NCBI RefSeq assembly: GCF_022829635.1 | Contig: NZ_JAKSYO010000092.1 | Location: 87,971-151,970, forward strand | Reading direction: 5' to 3' | Length of the DNA: 64,000 nucleotides | Origin: Methylobacterium sp. E-066 | GTDB lineage: Bacteria; Pseudomonadota; Alphaproteobacteria; Rhizobiales; Beijerinckiaceae | In this document: in pieces, positions 17,722-26,520 of the stretch | How positions within the stretch are numbered: the stretch's first letter is position 1 | How the letters are laid out: each line of letters opens with the position of its first letter | Translations under genes and position numbers: made by a program | Notes under the pieces: model-generated | What the model saw: only the letters and a program-made list of their open reading frames with translations | Told to the model about the DNA's origin: nothing | Databases searched by the model: none

Positions 17722-18783
17722 ATGAAGAAGCTCAGCGAGTTCATCTGGCCGTTGATCGGCCTCGCCGCAGTCGTCGTATCGGGCTACTTTCTCTATCAAG
17801 AGTTGAAGACCACATCGCTGTCGGCGATCTGGTCCGCGATCCTGGCGATCCCGCCCCATCGCATCCTGCTCGCCGCGGTCTCGACGCTGGTCGCCTACGC
17901 CGCGCTGGCCTGGTACGACCGGATCGCGCTGCTGCACCTGGGCGTGCGCCACATCTCGTGGCTGTTCGTCTCGCTGTGCTCGTTCACCACCTACGCCCTG
18001 TCGCACAATATCGGCGCCTCGGTGTTCTCCGGCGCCCTGGTGCGCTACCGGGCCTACACGGCCAAGGGCCTGTCGGCCGCCCAGGTCGCCGTCTTGGTGG
18101 CCCTGTGCTCGTTCACGTTCTTCCTCGGCACGATCCTGCTCGGCGGCTTCACCCTGGTGGTGGATCCGAACCTCCTGACGCGGCTCGAAGGCCGGCTTCC
18201 GGGCTTCCTCACCGACCCGAAGACGGCCCTGGTTGTCGGCATCGGCATGCTGGGTTTCGTGGCGCTCTATGTGCTCGGCTCGATCCTGCACCTTCGGCCG
18301 CTTCACATCCGCTCGTTCAAGCTCGAATATCCCCGGCCCGGCATCATGGCCCGGCAGCTGCTGGCGGCGCCGCTGGAGCTGCTCGGCGCGGCGGGCATCA
18401 TCTACTTCGCCCTGCCGGAGGCGATGAACCCCGGCTTCATCCCGGTGCTCGCGATTTTCTTGGCCTCGTTCTCGGTGGCGCTCGCCTCGCACGCCCCGGG
18501 CGGCCTCGGCGTGTTCGAGATCGTGTTCATCACCGCGATGCACATCACCGACGACGCCCAGAAGGACGCCATCATCGCGGCGGTGATCATCTTCCGGATC
18601 TTCTACTTCTGGATCCCGGCGCTGATCTCGGTTGTCGTCGTGGTGCTGTTCGAGCGTTCCCGCCTCGCCGCCGCCATCGCGACGCCGGCCACGGTGCCTT
18701 CGACCGTGCCGGAGCCGCCGGTGGTCGTGCCCGGTCTCGACGCGCACGAGCTGGAGCGGGAGCTGAAGCAGAAGGCGATCTGA
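17722..18783 (+). CDS. UPF0104 / lysylphosphatidylglycerol-synthase-like membrane protein
   Basis: A 353-residue protein with about eight hydrophobic helices, matching the LPG_synthase_TM/UPF0104 family. Telling segments are ALSHNIGASVFSGALVRYRAY, SFTFFLGTILLGG and the ALASHAPGGLGVFEIVF motif near residue 255. The soluble synthase domain of MprF is absent, so it may be a lipid flippase or scaffold and not an aminoacyl transferase. The ATG at 17722 starts right at MKKLSEFIWPLIG; a longer frame from 17677 is less likely. The C-terminal 40 residues are Pro- and Glu-rich and cytoplasmic. It sits between fliJ and a palindromic repeat. Confidence 0.8.
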   Translation: MKKLSEFIWPLIGLAAVVVSGYFLYQELKTTSLSAIWSAILAIPPHRILLAAVSTLVAYAALAWYDRIALLHLGVRHISWLFVSLCSFTTYALSHNIGASVFSGALVRYRAYTAKGLSAAQVAVLVALCSFTFFLGTILLGGFTLVVDPNLLTRLEGRLPGFLTDPKTALVVGIGMLGFVALYVLGSILHLRPLHIRSFKLEYPRPGIMARQLLAAPLELLGAAGIIYFALPEAMNPGFIPVLAIFLASFSVALASHAPGGLGVFEIVFITAMHITDDAQKDAIIAAVIIFRIFYFWIPALISVVVVVLFERSRLAAAIATPATVPSTVPEPPVVVPGLDAHELERELKQKAI

Positions 18784-18818
18784 CGGGGACCACCTGGGCC
18801 ACTCATTCGATCGACCCG

Positions 18819-18916
18819 CATCGTCATCGCGAGCCCAGCGAAGCGACCTAGGGACACGCGTCAGTCTGGAAGCGCGCGCCGCCCTGGGTTGCTTCGCTAC
18901 GCTCGCAAGGACGGTG
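18819..18916. repeat. Palindromic repeat family D
   Basis: CGTCATCGCGAGC...GCGAAGC on the left is answered by GCTTCGCTACGCTCGCAAGGACG on the right, with CCTAGGG / CCCTGGG inside. This is the same layout as the common alphaproteobacterial intergenic palindrome. It lies between two convergent genes (stops at 18783 and 18961), a usual place for such elements and possibly useful as a transcription barrier. Confidence 0.7.
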
Positions 18917-18960
18917 AAAGGTGGCACTCAGCCTGATCAATGGCGTCAGGCCGCCGTCCC

Positions 18961-21120
18961 TCAGATCGACCCCACGGTGCGCAGCCGCGCCCGCGGGTGG
19001 ATCTCCGCCTGGCTCATCACCGGCGTCTCCCGGCGGAAGCGCTCGATGATCGAGCGCACGAACGGCCGGGACTGTGCCGAGGTGACCAGCACCGGCATCT
19101 CGCCCTGCCGGGCCGCGGTCTCGAAGCGGTCGCGGACCGTGGTGACGAACTCGCTGAGCTTCGAGGGCTGCATGGCGAGGTATCGCTCCTCGCGCTCGCC
19201 GACGATCGATTCCATGAAGGCCTGCTCCCAGGCGGGCGACAGGGTGATGATCGGCAGGGTGCCGTTCTGGTCCTGGTACTGGGCGCAGATCTGCCGCCCG
19301 AGCCGGGCGCGGACATGCTCGACCACGTCGCGCGGGTTCTTCACCGCGCCGGCGACTTCCGCGATCCCCTCGACGATCGCCCCGAGGTCGCGGATCGACA
19401 CGCGCTCCGAGAGCAGGAACTGCAGCACCCGCTGCACGCCGGTGGTCGAGATCTGCGACGGCATGATCTCCTTGAGCAGTTCGGCGTGCTCCTTGGGCAA
19501 TTCACGCAGGAGCTTCGAGACCTCGACGTGGTTGAGCAGTTCGGAGACGTGGGCCTTGATCAGCTCGGTGAGGTGCGTCGAGACCACGGTGGCGGCATCC
19601 ACCACGGTGTAGCCCTTGAGCTGCGCCTGGTCGCGCAGCGACGCGTCGATCCAGGTCGCCGGCAGGCCGAAGGTGGGCTCCAGCATGTGCTGGCCGGGCA
19701 GTTGCACCTGGCCGCCCATCGGATCCATGGCCATGAACTGGCCGGGAAAAATCCGGCCGGTGCCGGCCTCGATCTCCTTGACCCGGACCACGTAGGAATT
19801 GGCATCGAGCTGGACGTTGTCGAGGATGCGCACCGACGGCATCACGAAGCCGAGCTCGGCCGCGAGCTGGCGGCGCAGGGCCTTGATTTGGTCGGTGAGC
19901 CGGTCCTGGCCCTCGCCGTTGACCAGGGCGAGCAGCGCGTAGCCCATCTCGAGCTTCAGGTCGTCGAGCTTGAGCAGGTCGGTGACCGTTTCTTCCTTCG
20001 CCGTGGCCGCGGCCGCGACGGCCTTGGCGTCCATCGGGACGCCCTCCGCGTCCAGCGGCGGGGCCTCATTGGCGGTCTTGTTGGTGCGCCACGCGGCGTA
20101 GCCCGCCCCGCCGCCGAGCAGCAGGAACGGCAGCATCGGCATGCCGGGCAGGAGCGCGATCAGGAACATCACGGCGGCCGACATGCCGAGCGCCTTGGGA
20201 TAATGCGCCAGCTGCTTGCCGAGCGCCTTGTCGGCCGAGCCTTTCACGCCCGCCTTCGAGACCAGGATGCCGGCCGCGGTGGAGACGATCAGCGCCGGGA
20301 CCTGGCTCGCCAGCCCGTCGCCGATGGTGAGCAGGGTGTAGCTCTTGGCGGCGTCGCCGAAGCTCAGGCCCTGCTGCGCCACGCCGATGACGATGCCGCC
20401 GACCACGTTGATGAACGTGATCAGCAGGGCCGCCACCGCGTCGCCGCGGACGAATTTCGAGGCGCCGTCCATGGCGCCAAAGAACGAGGATTCTTCCTCC
20501 AGGGCGGCCCGGCGGGCCTTGGCGACCTTCTCGTCGATCAGGCCGGCCGAGAGGTCGGCGTCGATCGCCATCTGCTTGCCGGGCATCGCGTCGAGGGTGA
20601 AGCGCGCCGCGACCTCGGCGATGCGGCCCGAGCCCTTCGTGATGACCACGAAGTTCACGATGATCAGGATCGCGAACACGATGATCCCGATGACGAAGTT
20701 GCCGCCCATCACGAAGTTGCCGAAGGCCTCGATGACGTGGCCGGCCGCCGCCGTGCCCTCGTGGCCGTGGCCCAGGATCAGGCGGGTCGAGGCGAGGTTG
20801 AGCGCCAGCCGCAGCATCGTGGCGATCAGCAGCAGCGTCGGGAAGACGGTGAATTCGAGCGGATTGTCGATCGACAGGCCGACCATCATGATCAGCACCG
20901 AGACGATGATCGAGACCGCCAGCAGCAGGTCGAGCAGCACCGCTGGCAGCGGAAAGATCAGCACCGCCAGGATGCCCATGACGCCGGTGGCGAACATGAG
21001 ATCCGAGCGCTTGGACAGCGCATGGAGGTCGCCGCGGGTCGGCAGCGCGAGCTGACCCAGGACCGATGCGGCCCCGCTCATAACCCCGCCGCTGGCCGGC
21101 GCGCTCGCCGTATCCGCCAT
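18961..21120 (-). CDS. flhA: Flagellar export gate protein FlhA
   Basis: The major membrane component of the flagellar type III secretion gate. The N-terminal half holds about eight transmembrane helices and the FHIPEP signature RLALNLASTRLILGHGHEG near residue 115, with EAFGNFVMGGNFVIGIIVFAI next. The cytoplasmic C-terminal domain (after about residue 360) binds chaperone-substrate complexes. The ATG at 21118-21120 gives 719 residues, about the family length; a longer frame adds 18 Gly/Pro residues. A near-consensus CtrA box lies 73 to 87 bases upstream. It is on the opposite strand from fliI-fliJ, so these flagellar genes are not one operon. Confidence 0.95.
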   Translation of the reverse strand: MADTASAPASGGVMSGAASVLGQLALPTRGDLHALSKRSDLMFATGVMGILAVLIFPLPAVLLDLLLAVSIIVSVLIMMVGLSIDNPLEFTVFPTLLLIATMLRLALNLASTRLILGHGHEGTAAAGHVIEAFGNFVMGGNFVIGIIVFAILIIVNFVVITKGSGRIAEVAARFTLDAMPGKQMAIDADLSAGLIDEKVAKARRAALEEESSFFGAMDGASKFVRGDAVAALLITFINVVGGIVIGVAQQGLSFGDAAKSYTLLTIGDGLASQVPALIVSTAAGILVSKAGVKGSADKALGKQLAHYPKALGMSAAVMFLIALLPGMPMLPFLLLGGGAGYAAWRTNKTANEAPPLDAEGVPMDAKAVAAAATAKEETVTDLLKLDDLKLEMGYALLALVNGEGQDRLTDQIKALRRQLAAELGFVMPSVRILDNVQLDANSYVVRVKEIEAGTGRIFPGQFMAMDPMGGQVQLPGQHMLEPTFGLPATWIDASLRDQAQLKGYTVVDAATVVSTHLTELIKAHVSELLNHVEVSKLLRELPKEHAELLKEIMPSQISTTGVQRVLQFLLSERVSIRDLGAIVEGIAEVAGAVKNPRDVVEHVRARLGRQICAQYQDQNGTLPIITLSPAWEQAFMESIVGEREERYLAMQPSKLSEFVTTVRDRFETAARQGEMPVLVTSAQSRPFVRSIIERFRRETPVMSQAEIHPRARLRTVGSI

Positions 21121-21192
21121 CGTTCTCGATCCATCGCCGTCCGCCCCGGGGGATCCGAGGGGCGCACCCGGCAAGATCTGCCGAGTGGATGG

Positions 21193-21207
21193 TTAGCGCG
21201 CCGTTAA
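21193..21207 (-). promoter_or_regulatory. Candidate CtrA box upstream of flhA
   Basis: Read on the minus strand the site is TTAA-CGGCGCG-CTAAC, matching the CtrA consensus TTAA-N7-TTAAC with one change. It lies 73-87 bases before the flhA start codon. CtrA activates early flagellar genes in related bacteria. In a GC-rich genome TTAA is rare, which makes chance less likely but does not exclude it. Confidence 0.5.
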
Positions 21208-21286
21208 GAACCGGCCCGGTGGGAGCGGAACCCGCACGGCCTTCGCCACTTGTCCGGGCGGCAGCCCACCGATCGAAAGAGCCCGC

Positions 21287-21856
21287 ATGGCCGCGCGCGT
21301 CCTCACCGCCCTGTTCGACGAGTACGACACCGCCACGGGCGTGGTCGATCAGCTGGAGGCGGCGGGTATCCCCCACGCCGACATCAGCATCCTGGCCAAC
21401 CGGGCCGAGCCGGCCGCGATCCAGGATCGGCCGTTCGGCGATCCCCAGCCCGATGTGGTCGATCCGGTGGACGCCGCCGGGACCGGCGCAACGGTCGGCA
21501 CGGTTCTGGGCGGTGGGGCCGGGTTGCTGGCCGGGCTCGGATTGCTGGCGATTCCCGGCCTCGGGCCCGTGGTCGCGGCGGGCTGGCTGGTGGCGGCCGC
21601 GGCCGGCGCAGGCGTCGGCGCTGCGGCGGGCGGCCTGATCGGCGGCCTCACTGGCGCCGGGCTGACAGAGGGCGAAGCCGAGACCTATGCGGAAGGCGTG
21701 CGCCGGGGCGGGACCCTCGTGACGGTCCGGGCCGAAGACCACCTGGCCGACGGCGTGATGGCGATCCTCGACCGTGCCGGATCGATCGACCTCGACGAGC
21801 GTGCCGAGGGCTGGCGAGCCCAGGGCTGGAGCGGTGGGTCAGCGACGAATGGCTGA
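21287..21856 (+). CDS. General-stress-protein-17M-like protein with glycine-rich hydrophobic core
   Basis: A 189-residue protein. The N-terminal 40 residues (RVLTALFDEYDTATGVVDQLEAAGIPHADISILA) resemble the small alpha/beta fold of the YflT/general stress protein 17M group. The centre (residues about 64-130) is a Gly/Ala-rich hydrophobic stretch with glycine-zipper spacing, GTVLGGGAGLLAGLGLLAI and GAGVGAAAGGLIGGLTGAGL. The last part returns to a ferredoxin-like strand pattern, GGTLVTVRAEDHLADGVMAIL. It could insert into or span membranes. A role in stress is inferred from the family only. Confidence 0.65.
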   Translation: MAARVLTALFDEYDTATGVVDQLEAAGIPHADISILANRAEPAAIQDRPFGDPQPDVVDPVDAAGTGATVGTVLGGGAGLLAGLGLLAIPGLGPVVAAGWLVAAAAGAGVGAAAGGLIGGLTGAGLTEGEAETYAEGVRRGGTLVTVRAEDHLADGVMAILDRAGSIDLDERAEGWRAQGWSGGSATNG

Positions 21857-21867
21857 CCCGGATCGGG

Positions 21868-23109
21868 TCAGTTCATCATCTTCCGGGCGAACATCGAGGC
21901 GGCGAACAGCACGGCCGCCCCCGCGGTGACTAGGCTGATCATCAGGATCCGCCGCGGCTCGACCGAGGATTCCGCCTTCACCGGCTCGACGATCGGGCTG
22001 AAGAACTCGATCTGACGCGCCGCGACGATGCGGGCGCGCTCATGGGCGGTCAGCACCTGCTGGTAGTACTTCTCGGCGTTCTTGCGGTCGTTCTCCAGGG
22101 CCTCGAACCGGGTCAGGGCGTCAGACAGCAGGCGCTTCTGCTCCGGATCCTGGCTGGCCGCCTGCCGCTCGATCCGGGCGATGTTGTCGTCGAGATCCTT
22201 GATCTGCTGCTTGATGTCGATGATCCGACGCGACTCCGGGCCGAGATCGCGCTGGCCGATGGCGAGCTGCACCGCCAGGTTGATCCGGGCCGCCCGCAGC
22301 TCGGAGACGATCTTGAGATTGGCCTCGTTCGATTTCTGCGCGTCGAGCACGCCTTCACGATTGCGCAGGTCGCGCATCGCCACGCGGATCTTGGTCATGC
22401 GCTCTTCGGCAAGCTTCAGCTCGCGCGTGCTCTCGGCAACCGCATCTTCGCGCGCCTTGATGCTGAGGTCGTTCACCATCCGCTCGGCCTCCGTCATCAC
22501 GGCTTTCGCGATGGCGAGGGACTCGTCGGGGTCGAACGCCTCGACCGTGAGCGACATGATGCCGGAGCCGGACTCGATCTCGACGCCGACGCGGCGCTTC
22601 CAGTAGCGGAGGAACTTTTCGACCGGTTTTTCCGGATCGAAGCGGGAGAAGTAGTCGATGCTGTCGCGGCTGAACCACTCGCGGATCGGGAGCTTGGCCT
22701 CCATCGTCTCGAGCATCGGCCGGCTGAGGATGTACTCGTAGGTGATCAGGCTGTCCTGGGCCACCATCTGGCTCGGCACGCCCGAAGAGGTGCCGACCGA
22801 GTCCGGCGCCGCCTTGTCGGCCGTTCCCAGTGCCGGACGGATCGCGAAGCGCGCCTCACTGACGTAGCGGTCCGAGGCGATCAGGCCGAAATACACCGCT
22901 CCGGCCAGCGTCGGCAGCACGAAGCAGAGCACGAACAGGATCGGGATCCAGGGATCGTTCTTGACGTGGCTTTGGTAGGACCGGATGCCCTTCTTGCGGT
23001 CGACGAACCGCGACATGCGGGCGATCTGCCGCAATGATTCGGTGACCGCCTGCTGGCGATCCGCGGTCGTCAGCGGCTGCCCCTCGGCTTTCCGGATCTC
23101 CATGTTCAT
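21868..23109 (-). CDS. kpsE: Capsule polysaccharide export inner-membrane protein, KpsE/BexC type
   Basis: A 413-residue polysaccharide co-polymerase-like protein of the group 2 capsule export machine. A transmembrane helix at about 55-75 (PWIPILFVLCFVLPTLAGAVYFGLI) is followed by SDRYVSEARFAIRP, the typical Wzz-type motif. A long periplasmic coiled coil runs through about residues 210-350, and a second helix is near the C-terminus. Together with the KpsT-like ATPase encoded just upstream on the same strand it would couple the inner-membrane ABC exporter to the outer-membrane channel. The partner permease KpsM and the outer-membrane KpsD are not in the window. Confidence 0.85.
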   Translation of the reverse strand: MNMEIRKAEGQPLTTADRQQAVTESLRQIARMSRFVDRKKGIRSYQSHVKNDPWIPILFVLCFVLPTLAGAVYFGLIASDRYVSEARFAIRPALGTADKAAPDSVGTSSGVPSQMVAQDSLITYEYILSRPMLETMEAKLPIREWFSRDSIDYFSRFDPEKPVEKFLRYWKRRVGVEIESGSGIMSLTVEAFDPDESLAIAKAVMTEAERMVNDLSIKAREDAVAESTRELKLAEERMTKIRVAMRDLRNREGVLDAQKSNEANLKIVSELRAARINLAVQLAIGQRDLGPESRRIIDIKQQIKDLDDNIARIERQAASQDPEQKRLLSDALTRFEALENDRKNAEKYYQQVLTAHERARIVAARQIEFFSPIVEPVKAESSVEPRRILMISLVTAGAAVLFAASMFARKMMN

Positions 23110-23293
23110 GACCTGATCCCCGGCCTCCCCGGACTCGACGGCCGGCCCGTCACCGGGCTCTCGACCGCGCCGAAACGCTCGCGTCGGATGCCTCTCGCAC
23201 GGGGAGGCGGCAAAAGCATGTCTTCGCGAGGGTTTCCAGTCTGCGTCCCTCCGAACGACGGTGTCGGCTTTTCGCGGACTGATTCGTGATCGC

Positions 23294-23947
23294 TCAGGCG
23301 TTGAGGCGCCGATAGACCTCGATCGCGTCGTTGACGTCCTCGTAGACGATCGCGCGCCCGTTGAGCAGGACGAGGCCCTGCGTGCACCACTGGCGGATCG
23401 TCTCCATCGAGTGGGAGACCATGATGATGTCGGCGTTCTTGCGCCGTTGGGAGAACACCTCGTCGCAGCGCTTGGAGAAGCGGGCGTCGCCCACCGAGGT
23501 GATCTCGTCGATCAGGTAGCAGTCGAACGGAATCGCCATGCTCATGCCGAAGGCGAGCCGGGCGCCCATACCGGACGAGTAGGTGTAGATCGGCACGTCG
23601 AGGTAGCTGCCGAGTTCGGAAAAGTCCTCGACGAAGTCGAGCACGCGACGCGGATCCTCGCCGTAGATGCGGGCGACGAACATGACGTTGTCGCGGCCGG
23701 TCATCTTGGGATGGAAGCCGCCGGCGAAACCCAGCGGCCAGGAGATCCGCAGGCCGCGGTGGATCTTGCCGCGGGTCGGGTCCTCCGTGCCGGCGATGAG
23801 CCGCATCGTGGTCGACTTGCCGGCGCCGTTGATGCCGAGGATCCCGTAGGAAACGCCGGGCTTCAGGGTGAACGACACCTGCTCCAGGATCGTCCGCTTG
23901 TGGCCGTCGGTGCGGTAGACCTTGCTGACTTTCTCGAAACGGATCAC
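23294..23947 (-). CDS. kpsT: Polysaccharide ABC exporter ATP-binding protein, KpsT type
   Basis: A 217-residue ABC ATPase. Walker A is GINGAGKST near residue 40, the signature is YSSGMGARLAFGMSMA (KpsT-like, not LSGGQ), and Walker B is CYLIDEITSVGD, with VSHSMETIRQ as the H-loop. This variant signature and the short length are typical of capsule and teichoic acid exporters. The start is a GTG (23945-23947) with GGAGA upstream. KpsE is encoded 184 bp downstream. No KpsM permease is adjacent, which is unusual. Confidence 0.85.
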   Translation of the reverse strand: MIRFEKVSKVYRTDGHKRTILEQVSFTLKPGVSYGILGINGAGKSTTMRLIAGTEDPTRGKIHRGLRISWPLGFAGGFHPKMTGRDNVMFVARIYGEDPRRVLDFVEDFSELGSYLDVPIYTYSSGMGARLAFGMSMAIPFDCYLIDEITSVGDARFSKRCDEVFSQRRKNADIIMVSHSMETIRQWCTQGLVLLNGRAIVYEDVNDAIEVYRRLNA

Positions 23948-24221
23948 CGGGGTGGTCTCCAGGGCGGGTTGCCGAAACGCCGGCCCGTGCTGTCTGGCTG
24001 CGCGGCTCCTGCCCGCGGAAAGCGGCGAATCTGAGAAGGCGGCCGCTGCGCCGCGCCGTGCCGGCTACGCTCATAGGGTCGCCGGACGGCCCGCAGCCTC
24101 AGCGACATTGCGAGGGCAGCGCATGGTCCCACCCCGCCTCGAAGCGCTGAGTCGCTTCAATGCGATTGCGACGACGAGGCGGCCTGATCGGATGCTCACT
24201 CCGACTGGCGATCGCCTCAGC

Positions 24222-24432
24222 GCCTGTTTGACCGGTCATTCCCATCCTCGCCCTCATCCTGAGGTGGCGTAGCGGAGCGGAGCCCTCGAAGGAGCTCTCC
24301 AGCCAGCCGCGCGATCCCTGGAGGGCTCCTTCGAGGCTGCCGCGCAGCACCTCAGGATGAGGGGAGAGATCAGGATCTCCATCGAACAGAACCGTCCTTC
24401 GACTGCGATCGCGCAGTCAAACAGGCTTTCAG
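24222..24432. repeat. MITE-like element, palindromic repeat family A copy 2
   Basis: This 205-bp unit is bounded by perfect 11-bp terminal inverted repeats, GCCTGTTTGAC at 24222-24232 and GTCAAACAGGC at 24416-24426. Inside are the family A arms CCCTCATCCTGAGGTG / CACCTCAGGATGAGGG and the inner pair GAAGGAGCTCTCCAG / CTGGAGGGCTCCTTC. It carries no open reading frame of its own, and whole copies recur at 2701-2895 and (core) 31459-31592. Size, TIRs and lack of coding content are those of a MITE; no transposase is nearby. Confidence 0.75.
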
Positions 24433-24493
24433 ACCGCCCGAACAAAATCTTGCAACAAAGTGCCGTTTCCGGCCGCTCTGGTTGACGGCTCAA

Positions 24494-24508
24494 GGTATTT
24501 GGCATACC
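24494..24508. promoter_or_regulatory. Candidate oxalate-regulon operator, GGTAT-TTGGC-ATACC
   Basis: A perfect 5-5-5 inverted repeat followed by AG, with an extra ATACC half site at 24511-24515. It is 97 bases upstream of the small ORF at 24591 and 165 upstream of the PAS gene. The same GGTAT-N5-ATACCAG occurs at 33012-33026 upstream of the oxalate antiporter. The shape resembles GntR-family operators; the regulator is not in the window. Confidence 0.65.
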
Positions 24509-24590
24509 AGATACCAATCAGCAGAGGGAATGCGGTGCAGCGTTCCGGACCATCCGGAACTTTAGCGCCATAGCCGCGAGGGAGGCCCTG

Positions 24591-24686
24591 ATGACGAATC
24601 CGAGCAACGTTCGCTTCGGCAGACATCTCCTCCAGAGCTGCGTTCGTCGGCGGCGAGCATACGGGGCGATCCGTGGCGGACGCTAA
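24591..24686 (+). CDS. Possible 31-residue leader peptide upstream of the PAS gene
   Basis: A short frame opens with ATG at 24591 behind an excellent ribosome site (GAGGGAGG, 5-base spacing) and ends at 24686, overlapping the GTG start of the PAS gene at 24673 by 14 bases. The peptide is Arg-rich (MTNPSNVRFGRHLLQSCVRR at the start) with no recognisable domain. The strong ribosome site and the overlap suggest translational coupling to the next gene; it may equally be the recruiting site for ribosomes that restart at the GTG. Not recognised as a known protein. Confidence 0.35.
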   Translation: MTNPSNVRFGRHLLQSCVRRRRAYGAIRGGR

Positions 24687-25134
24687 CACCCTGCTCGATC
24701 GCCCGCCCGCGGATGATTTGACGGGCCTCGTCGCGGCCATCGGCGACGCCGTGGTGGTGGCCGATCCGGACGGCGCGATCACGGTCTGGAACCCGGCGGC
24801 TGAGCGGATCTTCGGCTTCACCGCCGATGACGCCCTCGGGCAGACCCTCGACCTGATCACGCCGGAGCGGCACCGGCGCCGTCACTGGGACGGCTACGCC
24901 AAGACCATGCGAACCGGCGTCACCCGCTACGGGGCGGAGACCCTGCGGGTGCCGGCAATCCACAAGGACGGCCACCAGCTCTCCATCGCCTTCACGGTCG
25001 GGATGATCCGGGACGCGTCGGACCGGGTGACCGGGATCGTCGCGGTGATCCGCGACGAGACCGAGCGCTGGACCGAGGAAAAGCGCCTGCGCCAGCGCGT
25101 GGCAGACCTCGAAGCCCTTCCGAACGGATCCTGA
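24673..25134 (+). CDS. Stand-alone PAS domain protein
   Basis: A 153-residue soluble protein made of one PAS fold: [31 protein letters not shown] at residues about 26-56, [14 protein letters not shown], and [15 protein letters not shown] at the end, then a short coiled coil ([15 protein letters not shown]). There is no kinase, cyclase or DNA-binding domain, so it must signal through a partner. Start is the GTG at 24673. It lies 53 bases upstream of frc on the same strand and probably shares its transcript, so a role in sensing a signal tied to oxalate or redox state is suggested by context only. Confidence 0.75.
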   Translation: MADANTLLDRPPADDLTGLVAAIGDAVVVADPDGAITVWNPAAERIFGFTADDALGQTLDLITPERHRRRHWDGYAKTMRTGVTRYGAETLRVPAIHKDGHQLSIAFTVGMIRDASDRVTGIVAVIRDETERWTEEKRLRQRVADLEALPNGS

Positions 25135-25187
25135 CAAACGGGACCGTCCGAAGACCGCAAGCCTCACCGTGCAAGGGAGAACGCCAG

Positions 25188-26438
25188 ATGAGCAAGCCGT
25201 TGGATGGGATCAAGATCATCGACTTCACCCACGTGCAGGCCGGTCCTGCCTGCACACAGCTGCTGGCGTGGTTCGGCGCCGACGTGATCAAGGTCGAGCG
25301 GCCGGGCTCCGGCGACGTGACCCGCACGCAGCTGCGCCACGTCGAGGATGCGGACGCGCTCTACTTCACGATGCTGAACTCCAACAAGCGTTCTCTGACG
25401 CTCGACACCAAGACCCAGGCCGGCAAGGAAGTCTTGGAGAAGCTGATCCAGGATTCCGACGTGATGGTCGAGAATTTCGGCCCCGGGGCACTGGACCGGA
25501 TGGGCTTCTCCTGGGCGCGCATCCAAGAACTCAATCCCGGGATGATCCTGGCCTCCGTGAAGGGCTTCTCCGAAGGCCACCATTACGAGGACCTGAAGGT
25601 CTACGAGAACGTCGCCCAATGCGCCGGCGGCGCCGCCTCGACCACCGGCTTCTGGGACGGGCCGCCCACCGTCAGCGCCGCCGCACTCGGTGATTCCAAC
25701 ACCGGCATGCACCTCGCCATCGGTATCCTCACGGCGCTCCACCAGAAGAACAAGACCGGCACCGGCCAGAAGGTCGCCGTGTCGATGCAGGATTCGGTGA
25801 TCAACCTCTGCCGGGTGAAGCTGCGCGACCAGCAGCGCCTCGATGCCCTGGGCTACCTTGAGGAATACCCGCAATACCCGCACGGAGAATTCTCGGACGT
25901 GGTGCCGCGCGGCGGCAATGCCGGCGGCGGCGGCCAGCCGGGCTGGGTGCTCAAGTGCAAGGGCTGGGAGACCGACCCGAACGCCTACATCTACTTCACG
26001 ATCCAGGGCCATGCCTGGGCGCCGATCTGCAAGGTGCTCGGCCGCGAGGAGTGGATCACCGATCCCGCCTACAACACCGCGCGGGCCCGGCAGGACAAGA
26101 TCTTCGACATCTTCAAGACCATCGAGGAATGGCTTGCCGACAAGACCAAGTTCGAGGCGGTGGACATCCTGCGCACCTACGACATCCCCTGCGCGCCGGT
26201 GCTGTCGATGAAGGAGATCGCCGAGGACAAGTCGCTGCGCGCCAGCGGCACCGTGGTCGAGGTGCCGCATCCGAAGCTCGGCAGCTACCTGACCGTTGGC
26301 AGCCCGATCAAGTTCTCCGACATGACCGTCGAGGTGAAGGCCTCTCCGCTGCTCGGCGAGCACACCGACGAGGTGCTGACCGGCCTCGGCTATAGTCCCA
26401 CGCAGATCCAGGCGATGCACGAGGCCCAGGCGGTCTGA
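25188..26438 (+). CDS. frc: Formyl-CoA:oxalate CoA-transferase
   Basis: Class III CoA-transferase that moves CoA from formyl-CoA to oxalate, giving oxalyl-CoA and formate. The catalytic aspartate falls at Asp169 in LGDSNTGMH, the same number as in the Oxalobacter enzyme. The glycine loop [12 protein letters not shown] near residue 245 is present, as are [12 protein letters not shown] and [11 protein letters not shown]. At 416 residues it is about 12 shorter than the Oxalobacter protein; the gap lies between EYPQYP and VPRGGN. GGGAGAACGCC precedes the ATG. It works with oxc (29646-31391) and the antiporter (31646-32932), and both units carry the GGTAT-N5-ATACC motif upstream. Confidence 0.96.
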   Translation: MSKPLDGIKIIDFTHVQAGPACTQLLAWFGADVIKVERPGSGDVTRTQLRHVEDADALYFTMLNSNKRSLTLDTKTQAGKEVLEKLIQDSDVMVENFGPGALDRMGFSWARIQELNPGMILASVKGFSEGHHYEDLKVYENVAQCAGGAASTTGFWDGPPTVSAAALGDSNTGMHLAIGILTALHQKNKTGTGQKVAVSMQDSVINLCRVKLRDQQRLDALGYLEEYPQYPHGEFSDVVPRGGNAGGGGQPGWVLKCKGWETDPNAYIYFTIQGHAWAPICKVLGREEWITDPAYNTARARQDKIFDIFKTIEEWLADKTKFEAVDILRTYDIPCAPVLSMKEIAEDKSLRASGTVVEVPHPKLGSYLTVGSPIKFSDMTVEVKASPLLGEHTDEVLTGLGYSPTQIQAMHEAQAV

Positions 26439-26470
26439 TAAGCGGCTCCGAATCTCCGCTATCCTGAAGC

Positions 26471-26505
26471 GGGACGGCGCGCCCTGCGCCGTCCCGTCTC
26501 GTCTG
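26471..26505 (+). terminator. Hairpin terminator after frc
   Basis: GGGACGGCGC-GCCCT-GCGCCGTCCC is a perfect 10-bp stem 33 bases after the frc stop. It is followed by only a mixed GTCTCGTCTGT tract, so termination may be partly Rho-dependent. Confidence 0.6.
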
Positions 26506-26520
26506 TACGATCCGGATCCG

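Noticed and set aside
18940..21207. Long open frame on the + strand opposite flhA (over 700 codons)
   Set aside because: Antisense shadow of a GC-rich coding sequence. Its product is rich in His, Arg, Gly and Asp without any domain, and flhA is certain on the other strand.
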